A stretch of 64,000 nt of DNA. Origin: Seiridium cupressi (lineage: Eukaryota; Ascomycota; Sordariomycetes; Amphisphaeriales; Sporocadaceae). This document shows, in pieces, positions 20,090-29,830 of the stretch. Position numbers and translations under genes: made by a program. The stretch lies in NCBI GenBank assembly GCA_036674765.1, contig JARVKI010000113.1, positions 1-64,000 on the forward strand. The letters run 5' to 3'. How positions within the stretch are numbered: position 1 is the stretch's first letter; each line of letters starts with the position of its first letter. The notes under the pieces were generated by a model. That model saw only the letters and a list, made by a program, of their open reading frames with translations. It did not search any database and was not told the DNA's origin.

Positions 20090-20773
20090 AAGTACCGTGT
20101 ATGTAATTACTTCGCTCCTGACTTTGAGGTTTGCTGATCTGGAAGACGAAGTTGCAAGGGAAGGGAAAGTGACATGGATCCAAAGCTAATAACAAGGTCG
20201 GAGGATCAGATAAATCAAACTGATGCGTTTGAGATATTTCCCATTACCCAAGAAAATAGCCGTGTACGAGTGAGTTGCCTCTTCGAGACGTGGGCTACTT
20301 TCCCCGCAAGCGAACTCAAAGTGATGAAGTGTACGTGTGGGGTTATACTACATTAGCTCGCAAACTCCATCATGTTTTCTTGATGGACTTTAGAAGGACT
20401 ATACTCGGCAATCCTTCTAATATCCTCATTGCAGAAATTGCCTTCAGGTTGTAACGGACTTCGCGCATTAGGGCGTGCATTCTCGTGACCCGATGTCATA
20501 GTTCGTGACAGAGCCTAGGTGTGCCTTGCGGGCCGGGTTAGAGGTCACTTACATGTTGTTCAGTCAGTTAGTTAGTTGGTTGGATCCTATGTCTCTCCCA
20601 CACTTATCCTTCCACGTGTGTAAAGTCTGATAAATAAAAAAGGCTTGGGCATGGCATCTGGGGAATCAGTATGCGTAGGTAATTGAGTGTATCCCATCTA
20701 TATACAATGCCCTGCGTCCTTTACCCCAACGCCAACCCTATCGCGTCCGCAGTAATAACCCTGGGCTGATTGT
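20090..20773. other. intergenic region between aminotransferase 5' end and RPE 3' end
   Basis: No supported gene is present. It contains the promoter of the aminotransferase gene and the 3' end of the epimerase gene; AGTTAGTTAGTTGG-like short repeats occur near 20566-20582. Confidence 0.45.
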
Positions 20774-21803
20774 TTACAGCTGCGCAGCCTTCTTGTTAAC
20801 GGTATCTCTCAACAAGGAAATGACCTCACTGGGATCCTTCGCACCGAATACAGCACTACCAGCTACAATGACATTCGCACCGGCATCTGTAGCTTGGCCA
20901 ATCGTGGCAGGTCCAAGTCCTCCATCAACCTCGATGTTCAGTTCTGGATACCGTTTCCGCAACTCTTGGACCTTTGGAAGTTCCGAAGCCATGAACTTCT
21001 GTCCGCCGAAACCAGGTTCGACCGTCATGATGAGGACCATCTGTCCACCTGTCAGCCCAGCTCTCTTCCACCATCATCTTGCTTCTTCCCCCCCTCGCCA
21101 CTCAATCCGAGCTCAATGGCCGTTTACTTACATCAGGGCGCTCCTTCTCGTCGGAGCTCTCCAGGATATCTGTCAGCACCTCGACGCCCGTGGCTGGCTT
21201 CAGCGCAATGCCTGCCAATAGGCCCTGGTCGTGGATGTACCGAATCAGTTCCTTTGGGTTCGTTTTCTGTTCGCTCTTGCCCTCGGGGCTCTCGGCAGCA
21301 CTTGAGAAGGCGGCCTCGTAGTGGAAGCAGTAAAGATCGCAGCCGGCTTTCTTGAATTCCTTGACCCATTTCTTGGGCTGTTCATGCCAAAACCTTCAGT
21401 CAGCACGGCCTGAAACCTCCGCTATAGGAACAAGGGATGGTCTTACTTCTGCAATCATCATGTGGCAGTCGAAAGTCCCACGCCCATGCTTTTCGGTTGG
21501 TTTGTCAACGTGCGTCCGGATCTTGGCCACGACCGGTGGGCCGAACGTGAGGTTCGGGACGAAGTGACCATCCCTATATGCCAGCCGTACCTTTAGTCAA
21601 CACATTCCCGGTCTATCCCACAGTTCTTCGCGATGAAACAAAAGATATCAGATAGAATGGGGTGCAGGCAGTCAAGCCAGAACATACATAATATCGACAT
21701 GGAGCCAGTCGGCACCTTGTTCTATCGTCTTGGCGCAATCCGCTCCAAGCTGTGCGAAGTCTGCCGACAGGATCGAGGGCGCAATGATTGCCTTTGGTGC
21801 CAT
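20774..21803 (-). CDS. RPE1: ribulose-phosphate 3-epimerase
   Basis: The enzyme interconverts ribulose-5-phosphate and xylulose-5-phosphate in the pentose phosphate pathway in the cytosol. Four exons (21803-21688, 21573-21447, 21377-21132, 21040-20774) join in phase to 251 residues, the usual length. The start [16 protein letters not shown] is the classic N-terminus of the family. [17 protein letters not shown], split by intron 1, supplies metal-binding His and Asp, and HMMI is conserved. Exon 4 carries [12 protein letters not shown] and [11 protein letters not shown], the phosphate-binding and second catalytic-Asp segments. Exon 3 contains a family-typical insertion for fungi ([17 protein letters not shown]). 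Introns are 114, 69 and 91 bp. No abnormality is seen. Confidence 0.96.
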
Positions 21804-22352
21804 GGCTGTCCTTTTTCAACAAAAGCAATATCACAGGTTGTGTATATCAAGAAACCGTAGAATGACTGTTAGGTGAAGTTATTGTGGCATGAATACTGAT
21901 CGTATAGTTCCAGACAGACGTCACAAAAAAAAAGTCGATCGCGGGGCAGTCGGAATGCTGCTGCTGCTGAAGGTGGGGGTGACGCGGGGCATTTGAGATA
22001 AATGAGGCGCTCGGTCCGGCCCGTTGTGAAAGCACACGATGGTGGTGGCAGCTTAAAGGCTGGTTGTCCCCGTTTCGGTGAAACACTTTCGATTCTCTAC
22101 GACCAGTGGCTATTGCCAGACTATGCATTGATTTGCAGAAAGGGAGATCCCGGTGTCCCCTCTGAACGTTGTCAATGATTGTGGCGACACGTTCGACATT
22201 CGGCTTGAAGTTAAGTGCAGGGTGGATGCCCCTTTAGTCTGTTCCTCTATCGATTGCCATGCCATGACTTTTAGTATGAATCGGTAGCATAGATATACAA
22301 CTGCCTGTAGCAGCTTCAGAGTTCATGCCATTGCCCTCTTCCATAAGGTAGC
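21804..22352. other. RPE1 promoter and eIF3d 3' flank
   Basis: This 549-base spacer contains no supported gene. It should contain the RPE1 promoter and leader and the eIF3d polyadenylation region. Confidence 0.4.
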
Positions 22353-24303
22353 TTATTCTTCACCCTCAGCCTCCTCCACAATCGGCTCCTCCTCGTCATC
22401 GTCGTCATCGAAGCTGCCAGCAGGGACCTCGTACAATCGCAGGATGGACTTGTTGGGGTCCTTGACGAGAACGAACTTGCCCTCCTCACGCTTGAGACAC
22501 ATATCGGCAATCGTGCGGACAATACCCCAACCGTTGGACAGCGACAGATTCATCTGGTTGGCGAAATCACGGGGCTTCCAGCCGACAACTCCCAGGATGA
22601 CGTGCTTGTCATTGGTCTTAGGGTTGGCACGGGAGACGAAACTGTAGGCGTGGTTAGCATAATCGCCCACATAAGCGAAGAGAGATAAGAGGAAGGGAGG
22701 CAAGAAGAAAAAGAAGAAACCAGCTACTCACCCAACCTTCATCACGTCAGCCTTTGCTAGGATACTCTGCACCGTCCATCGTGCGAGTTTCACGCTGTTG
22801 TTCTTCATCTCGGTAGCTACTACAGCACCACGCTGGCTGACCAACTTTGTCCTCCAATCCAAAGCACCTCCGCTGCCCTGTGCCTTGCTGTCGAACTCGT
22901 TGAGAGCCTTGACAGTCACGAACTGATCGTCGCCACTGATGGCGTTCTTTTGCACAGCATCAAGCTCAGTTCGAACCATGAGGTACATCGGCTCCTCCTC
23001 ACTAAGGGACAGATCGAATCTTCTGTACTTGTAGGCCTTGCTGGCAGGCGGTTCGGTCTCCTCAGCAGAGTTGTAGAAGGGGTTGGCGTGAGGCATTTCA
23101 ACCTTCTGGGCACTGCTCTCCGCAACGACCTGGTTCGCAAAGTTGTGATTGATATAGGTGGCCTCCTCGGCAAGAGCAGGAGGCTGGTTGATGCCGTCCT
23201 TGTTTCCGTCAGTGCCCTCATGCGGGGCATCTGCAGCGTTTTCGTTTACCGTCACCATGTCAAGCGCAGCATTGTCACGCTTATCCAAGAAGATCTTGTT
23301 GCCCTGTCGTACAATAACAATATCCCAGGGATAGACGGATCGGGGCGCGCACATCAACATGGACAGAATGCTGTCTGTGGCGAAGATGGTTGCCTCATCC
23401 TTCTCGGCCAATTCCTGGATGACGGGATCCGAGGAGGTGGTGACGTTGTACGTAGCGCGATCGAGAGCAGTCAATCTCTTCTCACCAGACTTGACAGTAG
23501 TCTTGTCGAAAGACCGGTCGTAGTAGTATAGGAAACCGTAGCTGTCGATATCCTCACCCTCGTCAGTATCCAGATTGAGCTTAGCCAGCCTGTTGAAGTC
23601 GATCTCCTCGAGCAGCTTCCAGTCGGCCTTGACGTTGATGCTTGCGTCTCGGTTTCTTTGAGGTTTATCGTAATCCTTCCATCCGAAACGACGACCTCCT
23701 CTACCGCCGGCAGCATTTTGACGGCCGCCACGATTGTCGTAATTGTAGCTCTGCTGTCCACCGCGTCGTCCGGGTCCTTGAGGCTGTGCTCTTCCGCCTC
23801 TGGCATCCCCCCGCGTGTTACCGCGTTGCCCACGACCGCCCCGTGTAAAGACGGCGCCACGGCCGTATCGTGTCTTTGTTGGCTCTCTGCTAACGATGGA
23901 AAATGACGATTCATCTTCGGCGACTGGCGCGGTGAAGACGGGTACACTTCCGGCTCCATAAATCTGTTGATCTGTAATATCATGTGTCAGCTTAACATAC
24001 TTCAGGCGGTTTCTCATGCTGGTTCGAGCTGGGTTCCGCTAGTGTTCTTGACGCAGCAACAGAACTCTACGACACACGGAGACGTATGGCTGCCATACCT
24101 CTGTAGTTCCGATTGTACTGCTGTCTGCCGCCACGCTCGCTCTTGCTGTCGGTTGTCCAGTCTGCCATGCGACCTAGCTTGTCACCCTTGGAGAAGGGCG
24201 CATAAGGCACGCCATTCAGCGTCGTTTCGCTGGTGGCAGGCGGACCCCATCCATCCTCGGCGGGTAGGGCCGCGATGAGGTCGGCCAAAGAAGCCGGAGC
24301 CAT
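22353..24303 (-). CDS. eif3d: translation initiation factor eIF3 subunit D
   Basis: Three exons (24303-24099, 23971-22732, 22641-22353), with introns of 127 and 90 bp, give 577 residues. The N-terminus (PEDGWGPP-like sequence, [18 protein letters not shown]) matches the conserved eIF3d start. A Gly/Arg-rich RGG segment follows ([15 protein letters not shown] ... [10 protein letters not shown], residues about 105-170), as seen in fungal and animal eIF3d. The core carries [39 protein letters not shown] and [21 protein letters not shown]. The C-terminus has [20 protein letters not shown] and an acidic tail (DDDDDEEE). eIF3d is the non-core subunit that contacts mRNA near the exit channel and can bind cap. 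The start ATG 24303 lies 276 bases from a short mobile element. Confidence 0.96.
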
Positions 24304-24569
24304 GATGGATCGCTAGGTGTGTAGTTCGAAGAGGCTGTTCAAGTATCGATGATGTCGAGATCACGGTGCTGCGAAGAAGTATGTTGGTTTGCGGGGTGGC
24401 GGGTTTCGCAATGCGGCCACACAAATTCTCGCGGTTGCTTGAATTTCTGTCAATATTTCGCCGTTGGTGGGGTTCTAGAGTGGTGGGGCCAGAACTCGGT
24501 GGGTTCCCTTTCTTCGCCTGGACTGCCGATACAGTGCTACTGGACAGTGCTCAAAAGCTACATTTAGCA
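24304..24569. promoter_or_regulatory. promoter region of eIF3d
   Basis: This stretch between the eIF3d ATG (minus strand) and the inverted-repeat element has no supported ORF and is presumed to hold the eIF3d promoter and leader. Confidence 0.4.
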
Positions 24570-24578
24570 CTACCTACC

Positions 24579-24819
24579 AGGAGCTCCAAGCGAAAGATTA
24601 CACGCTGCCCCACATTAATTCGATCAAAATCTTGATAATTTCTTATTAACAAACTACGGAAAAATCGTAAAATTCTAAAACTTTATTATAATAATTATTA
24701 TCTTATGCCAGATAGATACGAGTTTTTGAAAATATTTTATTTTATTTTGTTGTTAAGTTATACGTTTATAAAATCGCATTGCACGGTAGAAGTGTGTAAT
24801 CTTTCGCTTGGAGCTCCGG
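24579..24819. mobile_element. 241 bp AT-rich MITE-like element with 24 bp perfect terminal inverted repeats
   Basis: The left arm 24580-24603 begins GGAGCTCCAAGCGAAAGATT; the right arm 24794-24817 is its exact reverse complement over 24 bases. The intervening 190 bases are very AT-rich and encode nothing. The 9-mer CTACCTACC lies immediately outside on both sides (24570-24578 and 24820-24828), consistent with a 9 bp target-site duplication. A 9 bp duplication with a non-coding interior suggests a Mutator-like non-autonomous element. The duplicated 9-mer is itself low complexity, so its use as a target duplication is less certain than the inverted repeat. Confidence 0.8.
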
Positions 24820-24828
24820 CTACCTACC

Positions 24829-25256
24829 TTAGGTAACCAACTTTTCAGCACGTCCGTCTCGCAAAGCAGGTCAGCGCACAGCAGACTGACAGCACCGGCA
24901 ATTCTTTCCATACTGTAGTGAATTCGCTGATTCGTCTCTGAAGAATGCCCAGCACTCTGATAAGTTACTGGCGCATTTACACACCGAAAACCGGGAGCCT
25001 CTACGGCGATAAGTATCACAATCCAGACTCTAGGAATCTTCACTTCCCACAAGCAGGAATATCATTGACAATTCGCTTCCAAGCAAGACTATTTGTAGTT
25101 GGACAAGTCTCAGAAGTAAAAAAAAATACATATACAACTGCCTCTAGACGAAGAAGGTCGTCGGAGAAGATACCGGAAACGCTCGCTAGACAATACAATT
25201 GCGCCGCCCCTTTATGCCATTCAGGCCCTTTCATTCTCCTTACAAAATGATTACAT
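24829..25256. other. spacer between MITE-like element and bZIP gene 3' end
   Basis: No supported gene is present in these 428 bases. They probably include the bZIP 3' untranslated region. Confidence 0.4.
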
Positions 25257-26753
25257 CTAGAAAGCTACGTTGAGCTCGGGCTTGGTAGAAAAGACAGCAT
25301 TCAATGCGTCTCGGACTTCAAACTCCTCCATCACCGCACCAAATCTGTTCAATAGATTAGAAAGCAAGCATCGGAGGCTGGTTCGTGACACTCTTACCCA
25401 TAACATCGGATTTTGCCCTTCAACTCATCCGAAAGCTTGTGAAAGTCTTCCACTCTCAGCTCCGCAAGCCGTGGGTGGTGGAGAATCATGCCCCATGCCA
25501 TGACTGGCGTGATCTCGCCATCCAGATCAAGCTTCTTACTGAGATCAAGCAACGTCGCCAGGTCACCCTTTGTAAGCTCCCACGTACGCTGCCCCGACCT
25601 GTTCAGTCCCGGCTGGGCGTGGTTGTAGCCGAACGGAATATCCTCGTTCAATTCGCTGAAAGGCTCGGGAGGACATGATGCCATGAGCGCGTGGCCACAG
25701 GGCTCGCCGCCAGCGTCGTTCGCGCGCTCCATCAACCACGGCATGTGGTCCATACAGGACTTCTCGAGCCTAATTTGCCCAAGATGTCGTAATTAGCTAG
25801 ACTGAATCACCCAACGAGAGTCCCCGCAATGGTCCAGTTTCACCTACATGCGTATGCTGTAAGTGAACTGGCTCAGTGCGGGGGCGACGACATATATGTC
25901 TTCGAGGAGTTATCGGGGTTCTCGTACGTTAAAACGAAGTCTATCCCTGCTTGCTCGTAGTCCACACGCTGCTGCTGGCTGACGTTTCTCGAGTGCTGGC
26001 TCTGGTGCTGGAGCGGATGCTGTTGGACGCCCATCATCTGGGAAGATGCGGACAGGGACGGCGCACTGGACTGCGACGTCAGAGGCGGCGTATAAGCAGT
26101 CGCAGTCGAGCCAGGTGCATAGCTTCCGGATCTACCGGACACACTGGGGCTTGATGTATTATATCCTAGACTTGGATCGCTTATAATATCATCCATGGAT
26201 CCTGCGAGCCCATTTTGGCTGAGAAGCATCTTGAGTTGTCTGTTCTCTTCTGCTAACTTATCTTTGTCCTGGGTGACGTTGCTAAACACTTCTTTCAACC
26301 GTAGTACCTCATCTTCGAGTGCCTTGATATATAGCTCCTTTCGCTCGCGGTGTGTCCTATTGATCGACTATCAGTTTCCATGTGCTCTCGGACAGTTCGG
26401 GGACCGGGTCTGTCCAACCTCTGTGCCTGTCGATTGAGCTCTTGTCGGCGGGTCAAAGCCGGTTTACTATCTGGCTTTGGGCCTCGTCGCTTAGGCTGTT
26501 GGCCATCTCTTGTTGTTTTCTTCTCGGTCAGGGTCTTAAGGAATCCCAGATTCAGGTTGTTCAGCCCTCCTTTATCCGAGCCATTCCCAGGAGCCCCAAG
26601 TGGCGGCGGTGAATTTGACGACGACATGGATTGTGTCTGCTCGTAAAGAGAGCCTAGCGAGGATATATAGCCGCTGTCGGGCAGGATCGGATGCGTCGGT
26701 GATGAAAAGACTTCTGAGCCGCTGAAGTCAGCCATCTCTACCATCAAGTCCAT
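25257..26753 (-). CDS. bZIP transcription factor with AP-1/Yap-like basic region and conserved C-terminal Cys motif
   Basis: Four exons (26753-26419, 26356-25928, 25769-25398, 25344-25257) with introns of 62, 158 and 53 bp give 407 residues. The basic region is completed across intron 1 as LNRQAQR/THRERKELYIKAL, followed by a leucine zipper (LEDEVLRLKEVF ... LAEENRQLKMLL). The motif resembles Yap/Pap1 NxxAQxxFR, but His occupies the Phe position, so DNA preference may differ. A Lys/Arg-rich segment (PKRRGPKPDSKP) precedes it. A Ser/Gln/Pro-rich linker follows, then a conserved C-terminal domain beginning IDFVLTLEKSCMDHMPWL, rebuilt across intron 2, with GHALMASCPP. That Cys-containing domain recurs in an uncharacterised fungal bZIP clade. 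The target genes are unknown. The start is ATG 26753; in-frame ATGs follow at 26744 and 26735. Confidence 0.9.
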
Positions 26754-28465
26754 GGAATCTCATTCAAGTGCCGCCAGGTGACGACACGACTTCCCAGGGC
26801 CCATTGATCTGGCAAGCTTCGCGAAAGAAAAAGTCCGACTTCAACCAAGTCGTTCGTTCTGTAGTGAAGAAAGAGGAGAGACGGGGGAGGCTACGTACCA
26901 GTCAGCACCTCCGATGGGCGTGCCTTACTTATTCCAAACCACAGGAAGCCCTCGTTGTTCGGATGGCGATATATTGGGCCTGAAGACAACAGAGATCAGA
27001 TGACAAATTGGGTGAAAAGCATGGGTAACATTTAGCCAACCGTCCTTGATGCGGCAGGTGGGATTGTCCTAGGTATTTGAAGAATGATGGAACGCTTTCA
27101 CTTGGTATGCCGGAGGCCTGGCTGGCTGGCTGACTTAAGCCCTTGACGTCGACCGAGACCCCGCGATGCGATAGGTGACGGGCTGGATCGTCGAGTGTTT
27201 CAATGGTCTCCGCTTACCAGTCCGCACCACTGCCATCGACAGGAACAGCCGCTACCTTGGCGGCGCTGTGATAGGCCGGTGCCCCGGGACTTGTCCTTAG
27301 AGTTACGCCAATCAATGTCATCCTTGTGAGTATTACAAAACAAATAAAAAATAAAAACCCGAAAAATGATTTGGAATTTTGTGACATGGTATATTTCTAA
27401 ACTCACCATCCAGTTCCGGTAATTGTTGATCCGGCCGCATGCCCATTGGCCGGTAGTGAAGATGATGCTCCGGCACTCGCATGCACGGTTATCGCAGTCA
27501 GTCGCGAAACGGTGTATTGTGCTCCAACCCTGGACTGGGTTACTGCTACAAGGGGTGTCTGGTTCTGTGCCACCTATGGTCGTCCATTTGATCCGAATTT
27601 GAGTTCACCACGCGCACTTTCGCATAGATGGAGCCTTCGGGAACGGCGGAGTAAACTGCAGAGCAGGCCTCAGAGGACTTGGGGGCCAATATAGCGTCCA
27701 TTTCGCCGTAGACGAATCGCGTCCACATGGACTGCTGCAAGATTGTCGTCGGACGACGGCAGCTGGCTACATGACTAACGTATCTACATCCTTCACGTCA
27801 ATCCAACCCTCACAGCCGGCTTCCATCCGTCGTTGCGAGTAGCGGCCGGGAAATAATCAGAAGTTTCGACCGGTACATGCTTACACAGGCATTTACAAGT
27901 AGGGCCGCAAGTACTAAAATAATTGTAGCGACTTCCGGGCCGTACATTAGATGCCTTAGGTACAATTAGTTAGTTCTACAATACATGTAGGTAGTGAAGA
28001 TCGTGCATTAGTCAACGTAATACACAAAATTTGACCTCGGCCCTCTCGGGCAGATCCGAGACCGCGACTGACCTCATTGATGGGAAATGACAATGAGCGT
28101 TGGATTTTGGTAGTCGCCGTTTGACATTGGCTTTGCTACATATCAACGCAAGTCATTATCTCCCTTCGTCGCATGGTCTCCCTCGCACTTGAAAATTCGC
28201 ACAGTTGAGCGAACCCAATTGCTCCAAGGATGTATACCGCTTTATGTGGCAGAGTATATTGACCGTGGCCCAGAGGCAGGCAGGGTAGTCCTCTTGGTGA
28301 CTCTTCTGAAACGCGCAACCAACACACGGATTTATTGCTCTTGGCTCTTAAAGCACGGCATGCGAGGATTGCCACCCTACTTTGTCTATCAATCTCATTC
28401 CATTTCTTCTGCCGTGGCGAGTTTCATCACCAATCTCAGAGGAGCACCTATTGTCCGTGGATAGT
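26754..28465. other. gene-poor region upstream of the bZIP gene
   Basis: The first few hundred bases are presumably the bZIP promoter and leader. The minus-strand stretch 27740-27546 reads WTRFVYGEMDAILAPKS and SAVYSAVPEGSIYAKVRVV, which looks coding-like but has no family I recognise and no flanking exons; it may be a relic. An A-rich run (AAACAAATAAAAAATAAAAA) is at about 27339-27358. No other supported feature. Confidence 0.4.
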
Positions 28466-29371
28466 TTAATTAGGTTGTCGCAGACGTGACCCTCTCGCTT
28501 CTTTTGCCAATTAAGCTCTTCGCACCAGATGTGGTATACGACCTTTCCTCCTGCATCGCCTTTTCGATATGGCTGTGTATTCAGGTAATATTTGAGAGAC
28601 TTAGTGGCGCTGAGATTATCCCATCGGGCGATAAACTAACTATATCGTGGAGAATCCGCCATCGTGAGCACCAACCACATCACATGGGCAGATTCCTACA
28701 TGATATAGGCGCTGGCTCGGCATGCTTCGACGTTGTCGTTGGTTTGCCAAGATTCAGCTCCACGTTGTACCATTTCTTGGCTGGGGCCTTTGGTAATGGG
28801 AATGTCTATGGTTAGTCGGAAATGGATGCTTGACCAAAAGGAGCTCGATCGTGTTTTTGATGATATCTTGTGGAGAAGATGGTCAACGTGTAAGTGATGT
28901 TAAGAGGTGTTATGCCATGGCAATTGTGATCTGAGGTGTTGACTTTGTGCCAGGGCTCATCAGCTTCAGCGAAGCTACACGATATACGCCGCAGAAGTAC
29001 CAAGAGACCAGGATTTGGTGCAAAGAGAATGGGTGCCCCTTGCCCAAGCACCTTCTGTGTCCTCGTACGAAAGGGTTCATCACCACGGTTCAACACTTGA
29101 GAAAGCGCCACACGTCAAGGCCATTCATGACCTCACGGTTGCGTACCAGCATCGCAATGAGTTACACAAAGTGCCATATATGTGGGAAACTTTGAAGCTT
29201 TCCAATCTCGGTAATGGCCATGGCTACAAGTTCCAGATCCATGCCCGGTGATTCCTCTTACAGGAGATCCCTTATACCGATGAGGCAATCGCTCGCTGGC
29301 TAGAGCAGCGGTGGATTGAGAAGGGTTGATGGCTCGACAAGAAGAAAATGGAATGGCCTGCAAACTGATAA
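28466..29371 (+). pseudogene. decayed lysophospholipid acyltransferase (1-acylglycerol-3-phosphate O-acyltransferase / LCLAT1-like)
   Basis: The sequence follows the fungal acyltransferase family in order, but in three reading frames. LLLPIKLFAPDVVYDLSS starts near 28493. After a one-base shift near 28648 comes GESAIVSTNHITWADSYMI, containing the HX4D catalytic motif. MGMSMVSRKWMLDQKELDRV follows. A 64 bp intron (28890-28953, GTAAGT..CAG) remains intact and would rejoin WSTW/LISFSEATRYTP. PRTKGFITTVQHLRK is next; one base is then lost near 29104, and APHVKAIHDLTVAYQ continues. Premature stops are TAG at 28706 (where the family has MIQALA, so CAG to TAG), TGA at 29249 (CGA to TGA) and TGA at 29327. 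It cannot make a full-length enzyme. The N-terminal part of the family is not recognisable upstream. Confidence 0.88.
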
Positions 29372-29399
29372 ACACACGTGAGCAGGATATCTAATGATT

Positions 29400-29830
29400 T
29401 TAGCTGTGCCAATGGTAGATGGGTCTTCAAGCCGCGGTGCTCGAAGAAGGTGCTCGATCAACGCAGCAATATTGCAAACATGCAAGAACAACAGGCTATG
29501 GCCATGGGAAGGCCTACATCGAGGACCTAGATTCGTCGCCGAGGCCCGGATATATGCGATGTCAGATGATGTTGGAACATATCGCACGATCGCCAGAGCA
29601 TAGACCCTAATTACATACGGTGGGAGTGGAAATCGTCCTTCATCCGGGAACGTGCACATGCCGAATATGCAATGCGACAGCCGTGGCTACGAAACCCCGA
29701 TGAATTCAGCTTTGGATTTGGGTCAACATAGGCCTTCTGATCCAATGTGTTCGGCCATACGTCTACGCTACTGCAGGGGAGTAGTTGGGTGCACGCAGGC
29801 CGGCATCTTACAGGATGTGAGACACATGAT
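29400..29830 (+). pseudogene. second coding-like relic, family unknown
   Basis: Just after the acyltransferase pseudogene, the plus strand reads GYGHGKAYIEDLDSSPRPGY and CQMMLEHIARSPEHR. Then, in another frame from about 29607, it reads YIRWEWKSSFIRERAHAEYA, RQPWLRNPDEFSFGFGS and, after two in-frame stops, SNVFGHTSTLLQGSSWVHAG. Amino-acid composition and Trp/Arg clustering look protein-like, and the frame breaks suggest decay. I do not recognise the family. Confidence 0.4.

Noticed and set aside
20894..21355. Plus-strand ORFs across the RPE1 gene
   Set aside because: They cross the well-supported exon-intron structure of RPE1 on the other strand and have no homology-like features.
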